From the NCBI GenBank assembly GCA_963995505.1, contig OZ023182.1, positions 2,247,001 through 2,311,000 on the forward strand: DNA of 64,000 nt. The letters run 5' to 3'. Of this stretch, positions 23,313 to 34,515 are shown piece after piece; positions within the stretch are counted from its first letter, which is position 1; the number at the start of each line of letters is the position of its first letter. The position numbers and the translations under genes are program-made. This DNA is from Hypericum androsaemum (lineage: Eukaryota > Streptophyta > Magnoliopsida > Malpighiales > Hypericaceae). The notes under the pieces were generated by a model that had not been told where the DNA came from, did no database searches, and saw only the letters and a list, made by a program, of their open reading frames with translations.

Positions 23313-23576
23313 GAAATACACTAACAGTTAGTCCAGTTTAAGTGGAACTATAGGTTGGTCTTTTTTTTTTTTGAAATGTAAATTTTTTACACCACATCAA
23401 GGCTTGAACTTTGAATCTCCTTAAAATTTACAATGCTTTGTGCCGAAATACACTAACAGTTAGTCCAGTTTAAGTGGAACTATAGGTTGGTCTTTTTTTT
23501 TTTTGAAATGTAAATTTTTTACACCACATCAAGGCTTGAACTTTGAATCTCCTTAAAATTTACAATGCTTTGTGCC
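23313..23576. repeat. 132-bp tandem duplication
   Basis: The block starting GAAATACACTAACAGTTAGT and ending TTGTGCC is present twice in direct tandem (23313-23444 and 23445-23576) with no difference that I can see over the whole period. Each copy includes TTTACACCACATCAAGGCTT and TTTGAATCTCCTTAAAATTT. Looser relatives of these occur at about 7030, 32860 and 45990 as single copies. Identity suggests a very recent duplication or an assembly artefact. Confidence 0.88.
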
Positions 23577-23619
23577 GTTAGGCTACATGTCCTTTGGCGT
23601 TGGTCTCTCATTTCTTTAA

Positions 23620-24429
23620 GCGTAAAAAATATTAATGGTCACTTATCTTTATAAATTTTAGGTCATTGTCACTAACTTATTTATTGTCTCTTTATAGTCA
23701 TTAATCTATATTAAGTCACCATTTTATTGTTATTTTTGGCAATTGTGAAATTATAAGATTTTAAACATCCCATTTTTATAATTTTTTCTTGCTCTCTTTT
23801 ATTTCTCTTTATCCTCTCTCTCTCTTACTTTATCTCTTTGGCAAAAAGTGGTAGACCATATTCCGCGTTGTCGCTACTTTACTATCTACCACGTAACATA
23901 TCTGAATCCGTATAAGAACTTCAATATCGCATTTAGGATTCAGATTTTATTTGAGTCCCACTTGATTCCAAATCTTTTGTTGCCGCCGTTCTTTCATTTT
24001 GTAACTTGACCCATAGCTACCAATAAAATCATGCACCAAGTTACTTTACTAGAAGAGTTCCGGAGATTGGGGACAATTCGTTAGAAAAATTGAGTTAAAT
24101 TTGTCATCTACGTGTTCCGACATGATCAAGTTAAACGATGCGTCAATACGAGATATGAATATTAACATAGCGACGCGACGTCAACGGGGCCAGTGGCTCC
24201 TTGCCGAAGGAAGAGAGAAACATTAGAGAGAAGAGAGTGGATGAAACAAGGGTGAGAGAGAAAAGAAATAAATTTGAGATTTTTTTGAAATTTAGAATTT
24301 CGAAATTAATCATAACGATCATACAACGACGATTTAATATAGATGAGTGACCATAAAGAGATAAAAAATAAATTAGTGATCGTGGATTAAAATTTATAAG
24401 AGATGAGTGATTATAGGTGTCTTTTACCC
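23620..24429. mobile_element. ~0.8-kb element with long terminal inverted repeats
   Basis: The left arm (GGTCACTTATCTTTATAAAT, then TATTTATTGTCTCTTTATAG, then TATATTAAGTC) reappears inverted at the right end (AGAGATAAAAAATAAATTAG, then TTTATAAGAGATGAGTGATT). Each arm is about 130 bp. The interior has AGAGAGAAGAGAG-rich sequence and no transposase. Exact borders and target duplication are unclear. Confidence 0.65.
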
Positions 24430-24777
24430 GTTAAAGTAAAGTGGATGAAGTACCTGGATTTGTCTAAATATCGTTGGATTTGTCTAAATATAGCTAAGAG
24501 AGAGTTCAATTTCGAAATCGAGCAGAGACTCGAATATTAAGTGAAAGCGGGAGTTCGGTCGGCGAGTGTATCTAGCCAGTAACCGACGATGTACCATATG
24601 CTTTAAGCTTCCTTTCTCTTTTAGCATTTGAATTAGGTTAATTTTTAGGCAACATTTGGAAATGTTCATAAATGTGGGACCCATGATCGGTTAGAGCTTT
24701 GAATTGAGTGGGAGTGTAGAAGCTGTTTGGGGGGGGCAAGAGATGTGATTTGATGGTGATTTTAGGGTTTGGATGAG

Positions 24778-26989
24778 ATGGATGGTAAAGCAGCAGTTGG
24801 AAGGCTGCTAGTGGTTGTTGGATTTGGTTTGATTGTTGTTGTTGTTTCACAGTTTCTTGTGCTACCCCAACAGATAACACCTGGTGGTGGTTGGGCTTCT
24901 GTTGTTGTGTTGAACGTCGACTCGGGCAGAGCCCGGTTGCCTGGAGTGGCCAAGAACGAGACTGGCTCGGAGGAAGACGTTGGTGGTGAAGGTGAGTTGA
25001 GGGATGATGAAGTTAAGTCGGATTTCGGTGAAGGTGAAAGCTTGGCTACTGGATATGGTAGCGATGCTGTCGATGAGTCTACTCGGATTGGGGAAACCCC
25101 TGGCGCGATATTAAGAGGAGATGAGAATGTGGATGGTGTTGGACCCGTTGAAGGACTGAGACCGCGGATCGGAGATGATCTTCTTCTTCCTGAGCTTGAT
25201 GTGCCCTCAGAGGAAAATGGTAAGCATTCAGTTCAAACCGGACCCAAGAGTGATGAGCTGGTGGAGATTGTACCGACTAGTTTTAACAAGAATCCTGCGA
25301 GGAGTAGTATATCCATTTCGAATGGGCGGAGGACTCTACCTACATCACTAACCCAGATGAGCTTTCTTTTGCTCCAGAGTGTAGCTTCTTCTCCTTCTCT
25401 GGTAACGTCTCGGGTTTCCTTTCCTTGTTCGAACTTTCGTGTAAGATTAGTCTTGATGCAGAATTTCACTTGTGTTCTCTGAACTGATGATAGAAGCCAC
25501 GCCGGTCATCCGCTCGTGATCGTGAGCTCTTGTCTGCTAAATTGAGGATACATAATGCTCCAATAACTAGGAGTTCTCCAGGACTTCATGCTTCCGTTTT
25601 CCGTAATGTTTCAACATTTAAAAGGTAAAGCCTCTTTTCATGCTCAATAAGCTGTCCATACGATGTAATCTTTTCGTCATCGTTCTGTGGTTAACATTTG
25701 CCTGTCAAAGATTATGTCTGCACCCATTTCGTCATCGTCTAGTCCTGCAGAAACCCGGTTACCAAGCTACCGAATGTTAGCATTTATAGGGCCTGTTTGG
25801 TATTGCTGGATGTAACATTCTGTCTAATCTTAATATTTGTGTCTTAAGTTCAGAAGTTACGAATTGATGGAAAGCATGATGAAAGTATATGTCTACAAGG
25901 AAGGAGAAAAACCCATATTCCATCAGCCAAAGATGAGGGGTATTTATGCCTCAGAAGGATGGTTCATGAAACTGATGGAGGGAAACAAAAAATTCACAGT
26001 GAGAGACCCTAGGAAAGCGCACTTGTTTTACTTGCCTTTCAGCTCACAGATGTTGCGAAATACTCTGTTTGGAAAAAATGTTACTAGCCACAAGGACCTG
26101 GAAGATCAATTGAAAAGCTATGCAAGTTTGCTCGCACGGAAGTACAGATTTTGGAACAGAACCAAAGGAGCAGATCATTTCCTTGTCGGCTGCCACGACT
26201 GGGTATGCTCTCTTATCTCGTTCGTCCGAGTGTTCTCATCTTAGTTTTTGCAGGCTCTTAATTACAATGTTCATTAGAACTATTAGTTTCAATCTCATTT
26301 TTGACCACATCTGATTTCAGGCTTCTAGAATCACCAGGCAGCATATGGGAAATTGCATCAGAGCTCTCTGTAATTCCAATGTTGCTAGAGGCTTCAAAAT
26401 CGGCAAAGATACCTCTCTGCCGGTCACATACATCCGATCGAGTGCAGACCCTCAAAAAGATCTCGGAGGAAAGCCTCCAACTGAGCGGTCTGTACTCGCA
26501 TTCTTTGCAGGAGGCATGCACGGATACCTGCGACCGATACTACTGCAGTACTGGCAGAACAAAGAGCCGGACATGAAAATCTTTGGTCCGATGCCCCGCG
26601 ACCCCGACGGCAAAAGAATCTACAGGGAGTACATGAAGAGCAGCAAGTACTGCATATGTGCTAGGGGCTACGAAGTCCACACGCCTCGAATTGTCGAGTC
26701 CATTCTGTTTGAATGCGTACCAGTAATCATATCCGATAACTACGTCCCTCCCTTCTTCGAGGTACTCGACTGGGAATCGATCGCCGTGTTCGTCGAAGAG
26801 AAAGATGTCCCGAACTTGAGGAGCATTCTTCTGTCCATTCCACAAGAGAGGTATCTTGAGATGCAGTTGAATGTGAAGATGGTGCAGAAACATTTCCTCT
26901 GGCATAGGCAGCCTGTGAAGTACGATCTGTTCCACATGATTCTTCACTCGGTTTGGTACAACCGAATTTCCCAGATTCCTGGCAGGTAG
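24778..26989 (+). CDS. GT47 exostosin-family glycosyltransferase, first of a tandem pair
   Basis: Four exons, 24778-25401, 25494-25624, 25854-26202 and 26321-26989, join in frame to encode 590 residues. I chose the ATG at 24778. The frame extends a little upstream but offers no earlier ATG. The protein begins with a short cytoplasmic tail and a single hydrophobic anchor (LLVVVGFGLIVVVVSQFLV), as expected for a type II Golgi enzyme. A variable, acidic stem is encoded by exon 1. The exostosin domain spans exons 3-4: YKEGEKPIFHQPKMRGIYAS, EGWFMKLMEG, DPRKAHLFYLPFS, DHFLVGCHDW, GGMHGYLRPIL, MKSSKYCICARGYEVHTPRI, VPVIISDNYVPPFFEVLDW. Relatives are At5g03795/At3g07620-type putative wall-polysaccharide transferases in the GT47 clade that includes XGD1. 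Donor and acceptor sugars cannot be read from sequence. Confidence 0.9.
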
Positions 26990-27573
26990 AGTAATTCTGA
27001 GATATAACTATGTCCATTAGTTAGATTTGTCTTTGGATAATGTAAATATCATCTTGCTCTCTTAAGCTTTACTTAATCATCAATATTATGTCCAAAATTT
27101 TACGACGGAATTAATTTGCTTGGACCATGATACCAAATCAGTTTCTACTGGTAGAAAGTGTTAGTAACTTGTTTTGTTCGAAAACATTTAATATCGGACA
27201 CCTAACTAATCCTATAATCCAATCCGACAATAATTGATGAGAGATTAAAATAACTGTACACACTAATTAGCTATAAGATTTATTCAATTAGCTACCTCAA
27301 AAAATGAATTTAGTATTTTTTGTTTGTCTTTTCTTCTGTTGTCCTATATGCGGATATTTTTTTAATTCGTAAGATTTGAAATTTAAAATATTTTAAAGTG
27401 AGTTCAAAATTCAAATTGTCAATTCCCATCAGACCTATATCACATTTCCCGTAAGTAAATAGTTAATTATAAAACTAAATATTTTCACCGATTTATTATC
27501 TAGTAAATTATCCAACATATATCATCGAGGAAAACAAAGCGGCTATTAACGGCGTTACGTGCCGGTGGAAACA
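26990..27573. other. Intergenic, 3' flank of the first GT47 gene
   Basis: AT-rich sequence with no gene, RNA or defined element up to the MITE border. The first part is probably 3'UTR. Confidence 0.5.
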
Positions 27574-27582
27574 GCGTCAAAC

Positions 27583-28035
27583 GGGTCTGGATTGAGCACG
27601 GAGTGAAGGAATCGATTCCGTACGGTTTGGAGTGAAGGGGGGACCGCAGTGGCAAGCGTAGTTATGTGATAATGGCAAGTGCAGTTATGTGATAATGGCA
27701 AGCGCAGTTATGTGATAATGGCATGTGTATTTTGTGACAGTGGCAAGTCCCGTTGATGATAATGGCGCGCGTGGTTTTTTTCATTTTGGTCCCCCATATT
27801 TTAGCATTTTTGCAAAAAGGTCACACTGGCATGCGTAGTTATGTGATAGTGGCATGCGCAGTTATGTGATACTGGCATGCGCAGTCACGTGATAATGGCA
27901 TTTGTATCCGGCCTGCGTTTGTGCGTGGCTTTTTTCATTTTGGTCCCAAAATTTTAGCGCGTTTGCAAAAAAGTCCCCGCGTGTCTTCATTCCGAACGGT
28001 TCGGAATCTGAGCATTCCGTGCCCAATCCAGACCC
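27583..28035. mobile_element. MULE-like MITE with internal minisatellite and perfect 9-bp target duplication
   Basis: GCGTCAAAC flanks the element at 27574-27582 and 28036-28044. The termini GGGTCTGGATTGAGCACGGA and, inverted, GGGTCTGGATTGGGCACGGA form a TIR that continues imperfectly for about 55 bp through ATTCCG-ACGGTT. The interior (about 27645-27905) is a loose tandem array of a ~23-bp unit, GATAATGGCATGCGCAGTTA followed by TGT. It is the same family as 19951-20264. It lies between the two GT47 genes, about 0.5 kb before the second start codon. Confidence 0.88.
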
Positions 28036-28543
28036 GCGTCAAACCGCCCATCACATTAAACAAACATCGGACCCACACAGTTCTCCGACAAATAAAACAA
28101 AATGCAAAAGTAATTAAAAAAGAGAGAGAAAAGATTGGGTGGCTAAAGAGTGATCATTAGCGAAGTTAATTAAAAAAGTTAAATTAAGCGAATAATTGTC
28201 TCTTGCCTAACCATGGAAGCCATAGCTAGCATAGGCAGTCAACTTCAACTTTGTCTCAGCTTAGTTTCTCACTCCTCCTTCACCCGAAGCTCACCAAAAA
28301 AGGCCGGTACTTTCTCTCTCCTCCTTGGTCAAATTTTGCTTCGAATCCCGTTGACTTGACGTCTCTTGGTTTGACTTTGAAGAATCAGCTGCCTTTAAGT
28401 GAGTTCAACTCATGCATGACCGGAATTATGCTTTTTCTTTGAATTTTTTTTAATGGGTAATGCAAGATTTTGTACGATAGACGAGGAAGTAATTAAAGTA
28501 TCGTTTTTTTGCGATTTTTTTGAGATAGTTTAGAGGGAAGGGT

Positions 28544-30926
28544 ATGGAATTGGGGTTTAAATTGTTAAAGGGGAGGCAAATTGAGAGGCGAAGGTGGGTT
28601 CTGGTGGTCGGTGCGGTGTCTATAACTTACGTGCTGTTTCAGTCCCTGTTGCTTCCTTATGGCAATGCTCTCCGGTCTATGGTCCCCCTTGCCGATGATT
28701 CGGTGTATGGTTTTGCTGGGGTGCCGGTCCTCGAAGCCTCCGGGAAGTCTGCCGTAGTTCGGAATGCTCTTGCCGTAGAGGCATCAGGTGGTGTGGCCTC
28801 GTTGGATGGTCGGGGAGATGATATTGGTGGTGGGGATTATGAGAATGGCGTTGGGGTGGAGGAGGGGGGCGGGGTTGATCCGATTGACAATGTATTGGAT
28901 AGGGATGTGGACGATGGTGAGGATGAGGATGGTGGTGTAGTGCCGGAGGATGTAGTTGGTAAGGATGAGAGTTTGGTATCAGATGGTGTCAGTGGTCGGG
29001 AAGGTGGTCATGTGGTTGAGTTGGCGGGTGTAGGAGGACGATCTGCTGTTGATGAACGGGATGCAACATTGAATCTCACTGCTTTGACGGGTAAGTTCGC
29101 TGGAGAGAAGCAAGAACCTGAAAACACTGCTACCGGATCACCTTCGGTGGAATCTAGTACAGTAGTTCTTGCAACAAAGGCCACTAGTTCCAGATCAAAA
29201 CAAACATCCTCTGATAGTGCATCTGCTTCGGAGAACAATGCCACTGTTGTGGGGAATCAGGGTAGAAAAAAGTTGAGGTGTGATATGCCACCAAAATCAA
29301 TAACTACAATAGATGAGATGGACCGCATACTAGCCAGACGTCGGCGTTCTTCACGTGCAATGGTACAAGTTTTTTAACCAACAGTGGCATTCTTTAGTTG
29401 GCATGTAAATTTCCTGGAAAATTGAACGAAATATTATTTGCTTGCAGAGACCTATGTGGTCCTCCAATCGTGACCAGGAGATTGTCACTGCAAGGTCACA
29501 GATTGAACATGCTCCTCTCGTGGTGAATGATCGAGATCTTTATGCTCCTCTCTTTAGAAATGTCTCCAGATTTAAAAGGTATGCCTTATAGTTATGAGAT
29601 AGAGCCGGATTGGTTCTTGATTTTACTTTAAGTTGATGGTGTCTTAGTCCGATGCTAAGGAGCATCACAGTATGAAGAAGGTAGGATAGGGTGAGTCAAG
29701 ATCAACTTTGGAATTGGAGTGACCGATAATCTTCAGTTAACTATTGAATGGACAAAATTTACATAAAGATAATATTGATTATCTTTGGAACTGCTAAGTC
29801 ACTACGATGAAGAGTGTTTTCACATCTGCAGTTGCGTGTCGCTGCAGGAGTTATGAACTTATGGAGCAGATACTCAAAATTTATACTTACAAAGAAGGAA
29901 AGAGACCCATCTTTCATGTACCCATACTGAAGGGATTGTATGCATCAGAAGGGTGGTTTATGAAGCTGCTGCGGGAAAGTAAACGTTTTAACGTGAAGGA
30001 CCCCAGAAAAGCTCACTTGTTTTACATGCCATTTAGTTCACGAATGCTAGAACATATTCTTTATGTACGAAACTCCCATGACAGGACAAACTTGCGGCAA
30101 CATTTGAAGGAATACTCGGAGAAAATTGCAGCTAAGTATCCGTACTGGAACAGAACTGGTGGAGCAGATCATTTTCTTGTCGGTTGTCACGACTGGGTAT
30201 GTTTCCGTGTTTCTTTATCGACAACTTGTGTAGGCATGACGAATTGAACTCTTTCAGGCTCCATACGAGACGAGGCATCACATGGAACAATGCATCAAAG
30301 CACTTTGCAATGCTGATGTGACTGCAGGCTTCAACATTGGCAGAGACGTTTCGCTGCCCGAAACATATGTCCGATCGGCCCGAAATCCCCTCAGAGATCT
30401 TGGAGGGAAGCCACCATCACTGCGGAAAACCCTTGCATTTTACGCTGGAAACATCCACGGATATCTGCGTCCGATTCTGCTGAAGCACTGGAAAGACAAG
30501 GACCCTGATATGAAGATCTTCGGCCCGATGCCGCCAGGCGTTGCAAGCAAAATGAACTACATCCAGCACATGAAGAGCAGCAAGTACTGCATCTGTCCCA
30601 AGGGGTACGAGGTCAACAGCCCGCGGGTGGTTGAATCGATCTTCTACGAGTGCGTACCCGTCATCGTATCCGACAACTTCGTGCCGCCCTTCTTCGAGGT
30701 CTTAGATTGGACAGCATTCTCGTTGGTCATTGCTGAGAAAGACATTCTCAACCTGAAAGAGATACTTGTTTCAATACCAGAGGAGAAGTACCGTCGGATG
30801 CAACTTGGAGTCCGGAAGGTTCAACGCCATTTTCTATGGCATCCGAAGCCGATCAAGTACGATCTCTTCCACATGACCCTTCATTCAATTTGGTACAATC
30901 GAGTCTACCAGATAAAACCACGTTAG
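28544..30926 (+). CDS. GT47 exostosin-family glycosyltransferase, second of a tandem pair
   Basis: Four exons, 28544-29362, 29448-29578, 29848-30196 and 30258-30926, join in frame to encode 655 residues. Exons 2, 3 and 4 are 131, 349 and 669 bp, exactly the lengths in the gene at 24778-26989, with the same phases, so the two are tandem duplicates. A basic tail (KGRQIERRR) and a hydrophobic anchor (WVLVVGAVSITYVLFQSLLL) mark a type II membrane protein. The stem is longer and rich in Gly, Asp and Val. The exostosin domain is complete: YKEGKRPIFHVPILKGLYAS, DPRKAHLFYMPFSSRM, GADHFLVGCHDW, APYETRHHME, GNIHGYLRPILLKHW, MKSSKYCICPKGYEVNSPRV, VPVIVSDNFVPPFFEVLDW. It probably acts on cell-wall polysaccharide in the Golgi; specificity is unknown. 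Confidence 0.92.
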
Positions 30927-31950
30927 TAGCTCCTTGTATGATCTTAAAGTCGAATTCTCTGTACTTTTGTACATATACTTTGGATCTCGTGGCTATGATT
31001 ACAGCAAAAAGGCAGAGTTGGGGATTTGTTTATTTCCTGGGATTAGTGGGTGGTTGGTTTTTGTTCTTATTCTGGTTGATTAGTAAGATTTAGTTGGATG
31101 GTTTTCTGGGTTAGGTTAGAGTGTTCTTTTTTATTTTCAAAGGTTGAAGATGAAGTTTCAAAAAAAGGTTGAAGATGAAATTTTATTTTTTATTTTTTAA
31201 GTACAAGGGGCATTTTGGTCATTTCAAGTGGGGTTTCGCAGGAGAATATAGAATATTCCGGCTCCAGGGACCCGAGAGTCTATTATCATCAAAACTTAGG
31301 GACGGGACAATCATTTTCCAAAATCCAGGGACCCTAGGGGGAGACTGACCAAAGTACAGGGATGTGAAGGTAATTTGCCCTATAAAAATTGTATTGCTTT
31401 GTGTTAATCAAAATATTAGAAAAGTCAACTCCTTCACCTAATTGACTTTATTAAACTTGAACAAATCACGGATAGGATGACAAGGGATCTTACCTCATTT
31501 CCTGAGAGTTGGTGAATCTATTCTTATTTTTTGCGAAAATAGAAAAACTCTCCCTTGAGAAGAGAACAAATTACAATGTCGTCTAAAGCCTCAAAGTTTA
31601 ACCTAATCCCTAAATTTGAATTCACCCAAATACATTTGCATGATATTCAGACACTTCGAACTGATTAATCCAAATTTGCGTCAAATATAATTGAATAAAA
31701 ACAAAACCTATGTTGTCTAAAGTCCCAGATTTTTGACCAACAATTAAATCTAATTCACCAAAAAAATTAGAACAAGTAGTTTTTGGTTTACTCTGCATGA
31801 TATTCGGATATTATAAATCAACTAATCCAAATTTGAGTCGAATGAATTGTCTAAAAATAAAATTTAATATTATCTAAAGCTCTGAAATTTATATCAAAAT
31901 TTACCAATCCATGTTTGAGTAGGATGAGATCGTATAATAAAAAAGGGGGG
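30927..31950. other. Intergenic, with a dispersed repeat at ~31200-31390
   Basis: After the 3'UTR of the second GT47 gene there is a block with GGGGCATTTTGGTCATTTCA, CCAGGGACCCGAGAGTCTAT and GGGACCCTAGGGGGAGACTG. A diverged copy lies at about 48135-48335 (GACAGGGACCTGAGAGTATC, GGGATCCGAGAGGTAGAATG). It looks like one end of a dispersed element, but I could not define its borders. No gene seen. Confidence 0.5.
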
Positions 31951-32208
31951 AGACCAGATTGAATGGGGACTAAAGAAAACTTGTCCCCAGGTGGGGACTA
32001 AATTTTGGACCGTTAGATTCGATTGTAAAATAATATATTTAAATCTGATGGTCAATAATCTATCAGGTGATAATGGTTTGCATGTGAAATGATATTGGTT
32101 TACACGTGTAGTGATATTGATGTGATATTGGTTGGTTTGCATGTGAAGTGATATTGGTTTGCATGTGACTGTGATATTGATTTGTTTTAGTCCCCACCAA
32201 ATCTGCCC
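31950..32208. mobile_element. GGGGAC-TIR MITE with GATATTGGTTTGC minisatellite
   Basis: AGATTGAATGGGGACTAAAG at the left and, inverted, AGATTTGGTGGGGACTAAAA at the right form the TIRs. A second GGTGGGGACTAAATTTTGGA motif lies just inside. The interior repeats a ~22-bp unit (GATATTGGTTTGCATGTGAA) about five times. It is close to the element at 38115-38400, which has the same unit inverted. No clear target duplication, possibly because another element inserted next to it. Confidence 0.65.
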
Positions 32209-32214
32209 CCGCAA

Positions 32215-32560
32215 AAGGGGAGTGGATTCGATCATGGATGTGTAAAACACTTCAGGATCGTTCTGAGAGATCAAATGGTTCGCCATGTTATGATAGAATG
32301 GTTCGCCCAGTTATAATAGAATGGTTCGCTCAGTTATGATAAAATGGTTTCACGGAAACGTCCCAAAAAAATGGGACCCCGACCGGGATAAAATGGTTTG
32401 CCCAGTTATGATAGAATAGTTCGCCCAGTTATGATAAAATGGTTTGCACAGTTATGATAAAATAGTTTCACGGATAAAAAGAGTTTGATAAAATGGTTCG
32501 CTCTCCAGGACCGTACTAAAAATGTCACTTCACCACCAAATCTGGTCGTAGGGCATCATT
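32215..32560. mobile_element. MITE-like segment with ATGGTTCGCCCAGTTATGAT minisatellite
   Basis: A tandem array of a ~27-bp unit (GATAGAATGGTTCGCCCAGT plus TAT) fills about 32270-32500. It is broken by TTTCACGGAAACGTCCCAAA, and is flanked by weakly inverted GATCGTTCTGAGAG / ACGGTCCTGGAGAG ends. The outer sequence CACCAAATCTGGTCG is inverted relative to GACCAGATTGAATGG at 31952, so the two segments may be nested parts of one insertion. Confidence 0.5.
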
Positions 32561-32599
32561 ATGCTATTAACGGTTAACAGCTACTAAATATTAACTAAA

Positions 32600-34515
32600 T
32601 CTGATGAGGTGTACCAAACGGGGGACCGGTAGACACTTGGAAGCAGCTCTATTCTTCCTTAGATTTTACATCTAATAAAAGCTTCCATTTTTTTCTGGAA
32701 TACTCTTCTCATCCACTTCCTGGCTTCCACGCATCACCAGTATCGCCACGTTTGTCTCCCATCCCCTTAAAATGGGTAGAATTCCACCCCAAAAAAAAAA
32801 AAATCGGGAAAATCAACATTTTTTGCTGTCAATTGGTCTATTTTTTTTAAAAGGTAAATTTTTACACCACGTCAAAGCTTGAACTACGTCAATTGATCTA
32901 TTTTACTCCCCAATAATTCCGACACCCATTGGACAATAGACTTATCATCTTTTTTACAGAAAAATATATTTACCATCTTAGCTGATTACATTTCCGAAGA
33001 ATTTTATCATATTTCAAATTTTTATCTAATTTAAATTTTAAATTAATCGGTTCAAAAGTATCTAAATACTAGGTAGTATGAATATAAAATCATGTCATAA
33101 TCTAAAAATATTAACTGATAGTAGGTCAGTAGACATTACTTTGATAGTAATACGATTTCTGGAATATTCTTTCAATTTATATTAAAGAATGATCGAAAAT
33201 AAAAAAAGGTAAAATCTTTTATTCACGGAAAAACGACTATTGTTATAAAAATATAAATCTACAAATACCCATTATAATGTTGTCTGCTGCAATAAATTGG
33301 AAAACGGAGAATCCTATTATACAAAAGAAATTACACTGGTCTGGTATTAATTATCAGCTGTCTGCCATATTTCAATACGGTGGTAGAAATACCCTTTTCC
33401 TTCACAGTTACGCGATCAGGACAGGACCAGAACCTCCGAGCCTATAGACAAGTCCTTTCTGTCCCCAACTTCACCGAACAAACAGCCTCCTCCTCCACTG
33501 CTTTTACGGCCCCCAAAATTAAATTATTCCTTTACTTTTTGTTTTCACTTTAACTGGAAAGAAACTGTCACTACCTCTCTCTCTCTCGTCCCCCCCATAA
33601 CTTAATCCAAAGTACAAAAAGAAAATTCTATTGTCAGAATCGGGTGGGACCCAGTTGAGTAGTAGGAGAGATGTGGCGAAGCAAAACTGGATAAAGATTG
33701 CTCCTTTCTTCTTTTTTCTCTCCCCCATTCCCCTCCCAACTTCCCTCCCACAACTCGGTTGCTCTCTACAATTCCCAATCATAATTCTGTCCCCCCCTCC
33801 TCTTTAAAAAAATTATAGCTTTTTGGGAAATGGGTAAGCTTCAAGTTTGCTTTTTTGACCATTTATTTGTTGTTCTCTCTCTCTCTCTTGCTGTATAAAT
33901 TTTGAATGTTCTGGTTCTGGTTCTGGTTCTGGTTCTCGTCTTTCCTTTTCTGGGTTGTTCAGGTTTGGTTCATTCCGCGGTCCGTAAACCTCCTTCGTGT
34001 TGTTTCTTCGTTGTTTACTGCAAGTAAATCCTCTGCCTTTAGTGTTCTTGTCTCGTTAAAGGGCGAGTCTTTTCTTTTGTCACATTGGTTCGTTTACGTG
34101 TTTTGCTTCTAGATCCAAGTTCATCGCGGGAAACTGATTCCTGCAGCTTATGTGACTGACTATGGATTAAGCTTGCACGTTGTCGCTTGTTTGTAAGTGT
34201 AAAAAATCTAACTACTCGTTAAAAGTTTTTGGTTTAATGTAGTATCAGAGTGAGTTGATATAGCCCGTTATTGACCCTTTGTGAAGGTTTACAGTTCAAA
34301 GTTCCCTGAAGAAACACTTCCGGTTATATAAGGAAAATTAGGAATCTAGCTCACAATGGAGCTAGAGTCTAAGATTGCATATTGTTATGTATCTGCTTCT
34401 TGTTTTGGTCATTGCTAGTGAATCAGATAAGAATTTCTTGTAATTAAGGAGTTGCAGCTGCCTATCTTTGTTTGATCTTCCTGATGTTGCTCTAACATTG
34501 GGATAGGAATATCTA
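32600..34515. other. Promoter and 5' leader region of the hydrolase gene
   Basis: No gene is visible from 32600 to 34515. At 33560-33790 and 33870-33890 there are pyrimidine-rich CTCTCTCT tracts, and at 33908-33935 a GGTTCT hexamer repeats about four times. Both are common in plant 5' leaders. Splice-like sites in 33900-34500 make a leader intron likely, but I could not place it. Confidence 0.4.

Noticed and set aside
27645..27905. Possible CRISPR-like array
   Set aside because: The repeats are contiguous minisatellite units without unique spacers, inside a plant MITE. The same holds for the arrays at 32.3, 38.2 and 43.7 kb.
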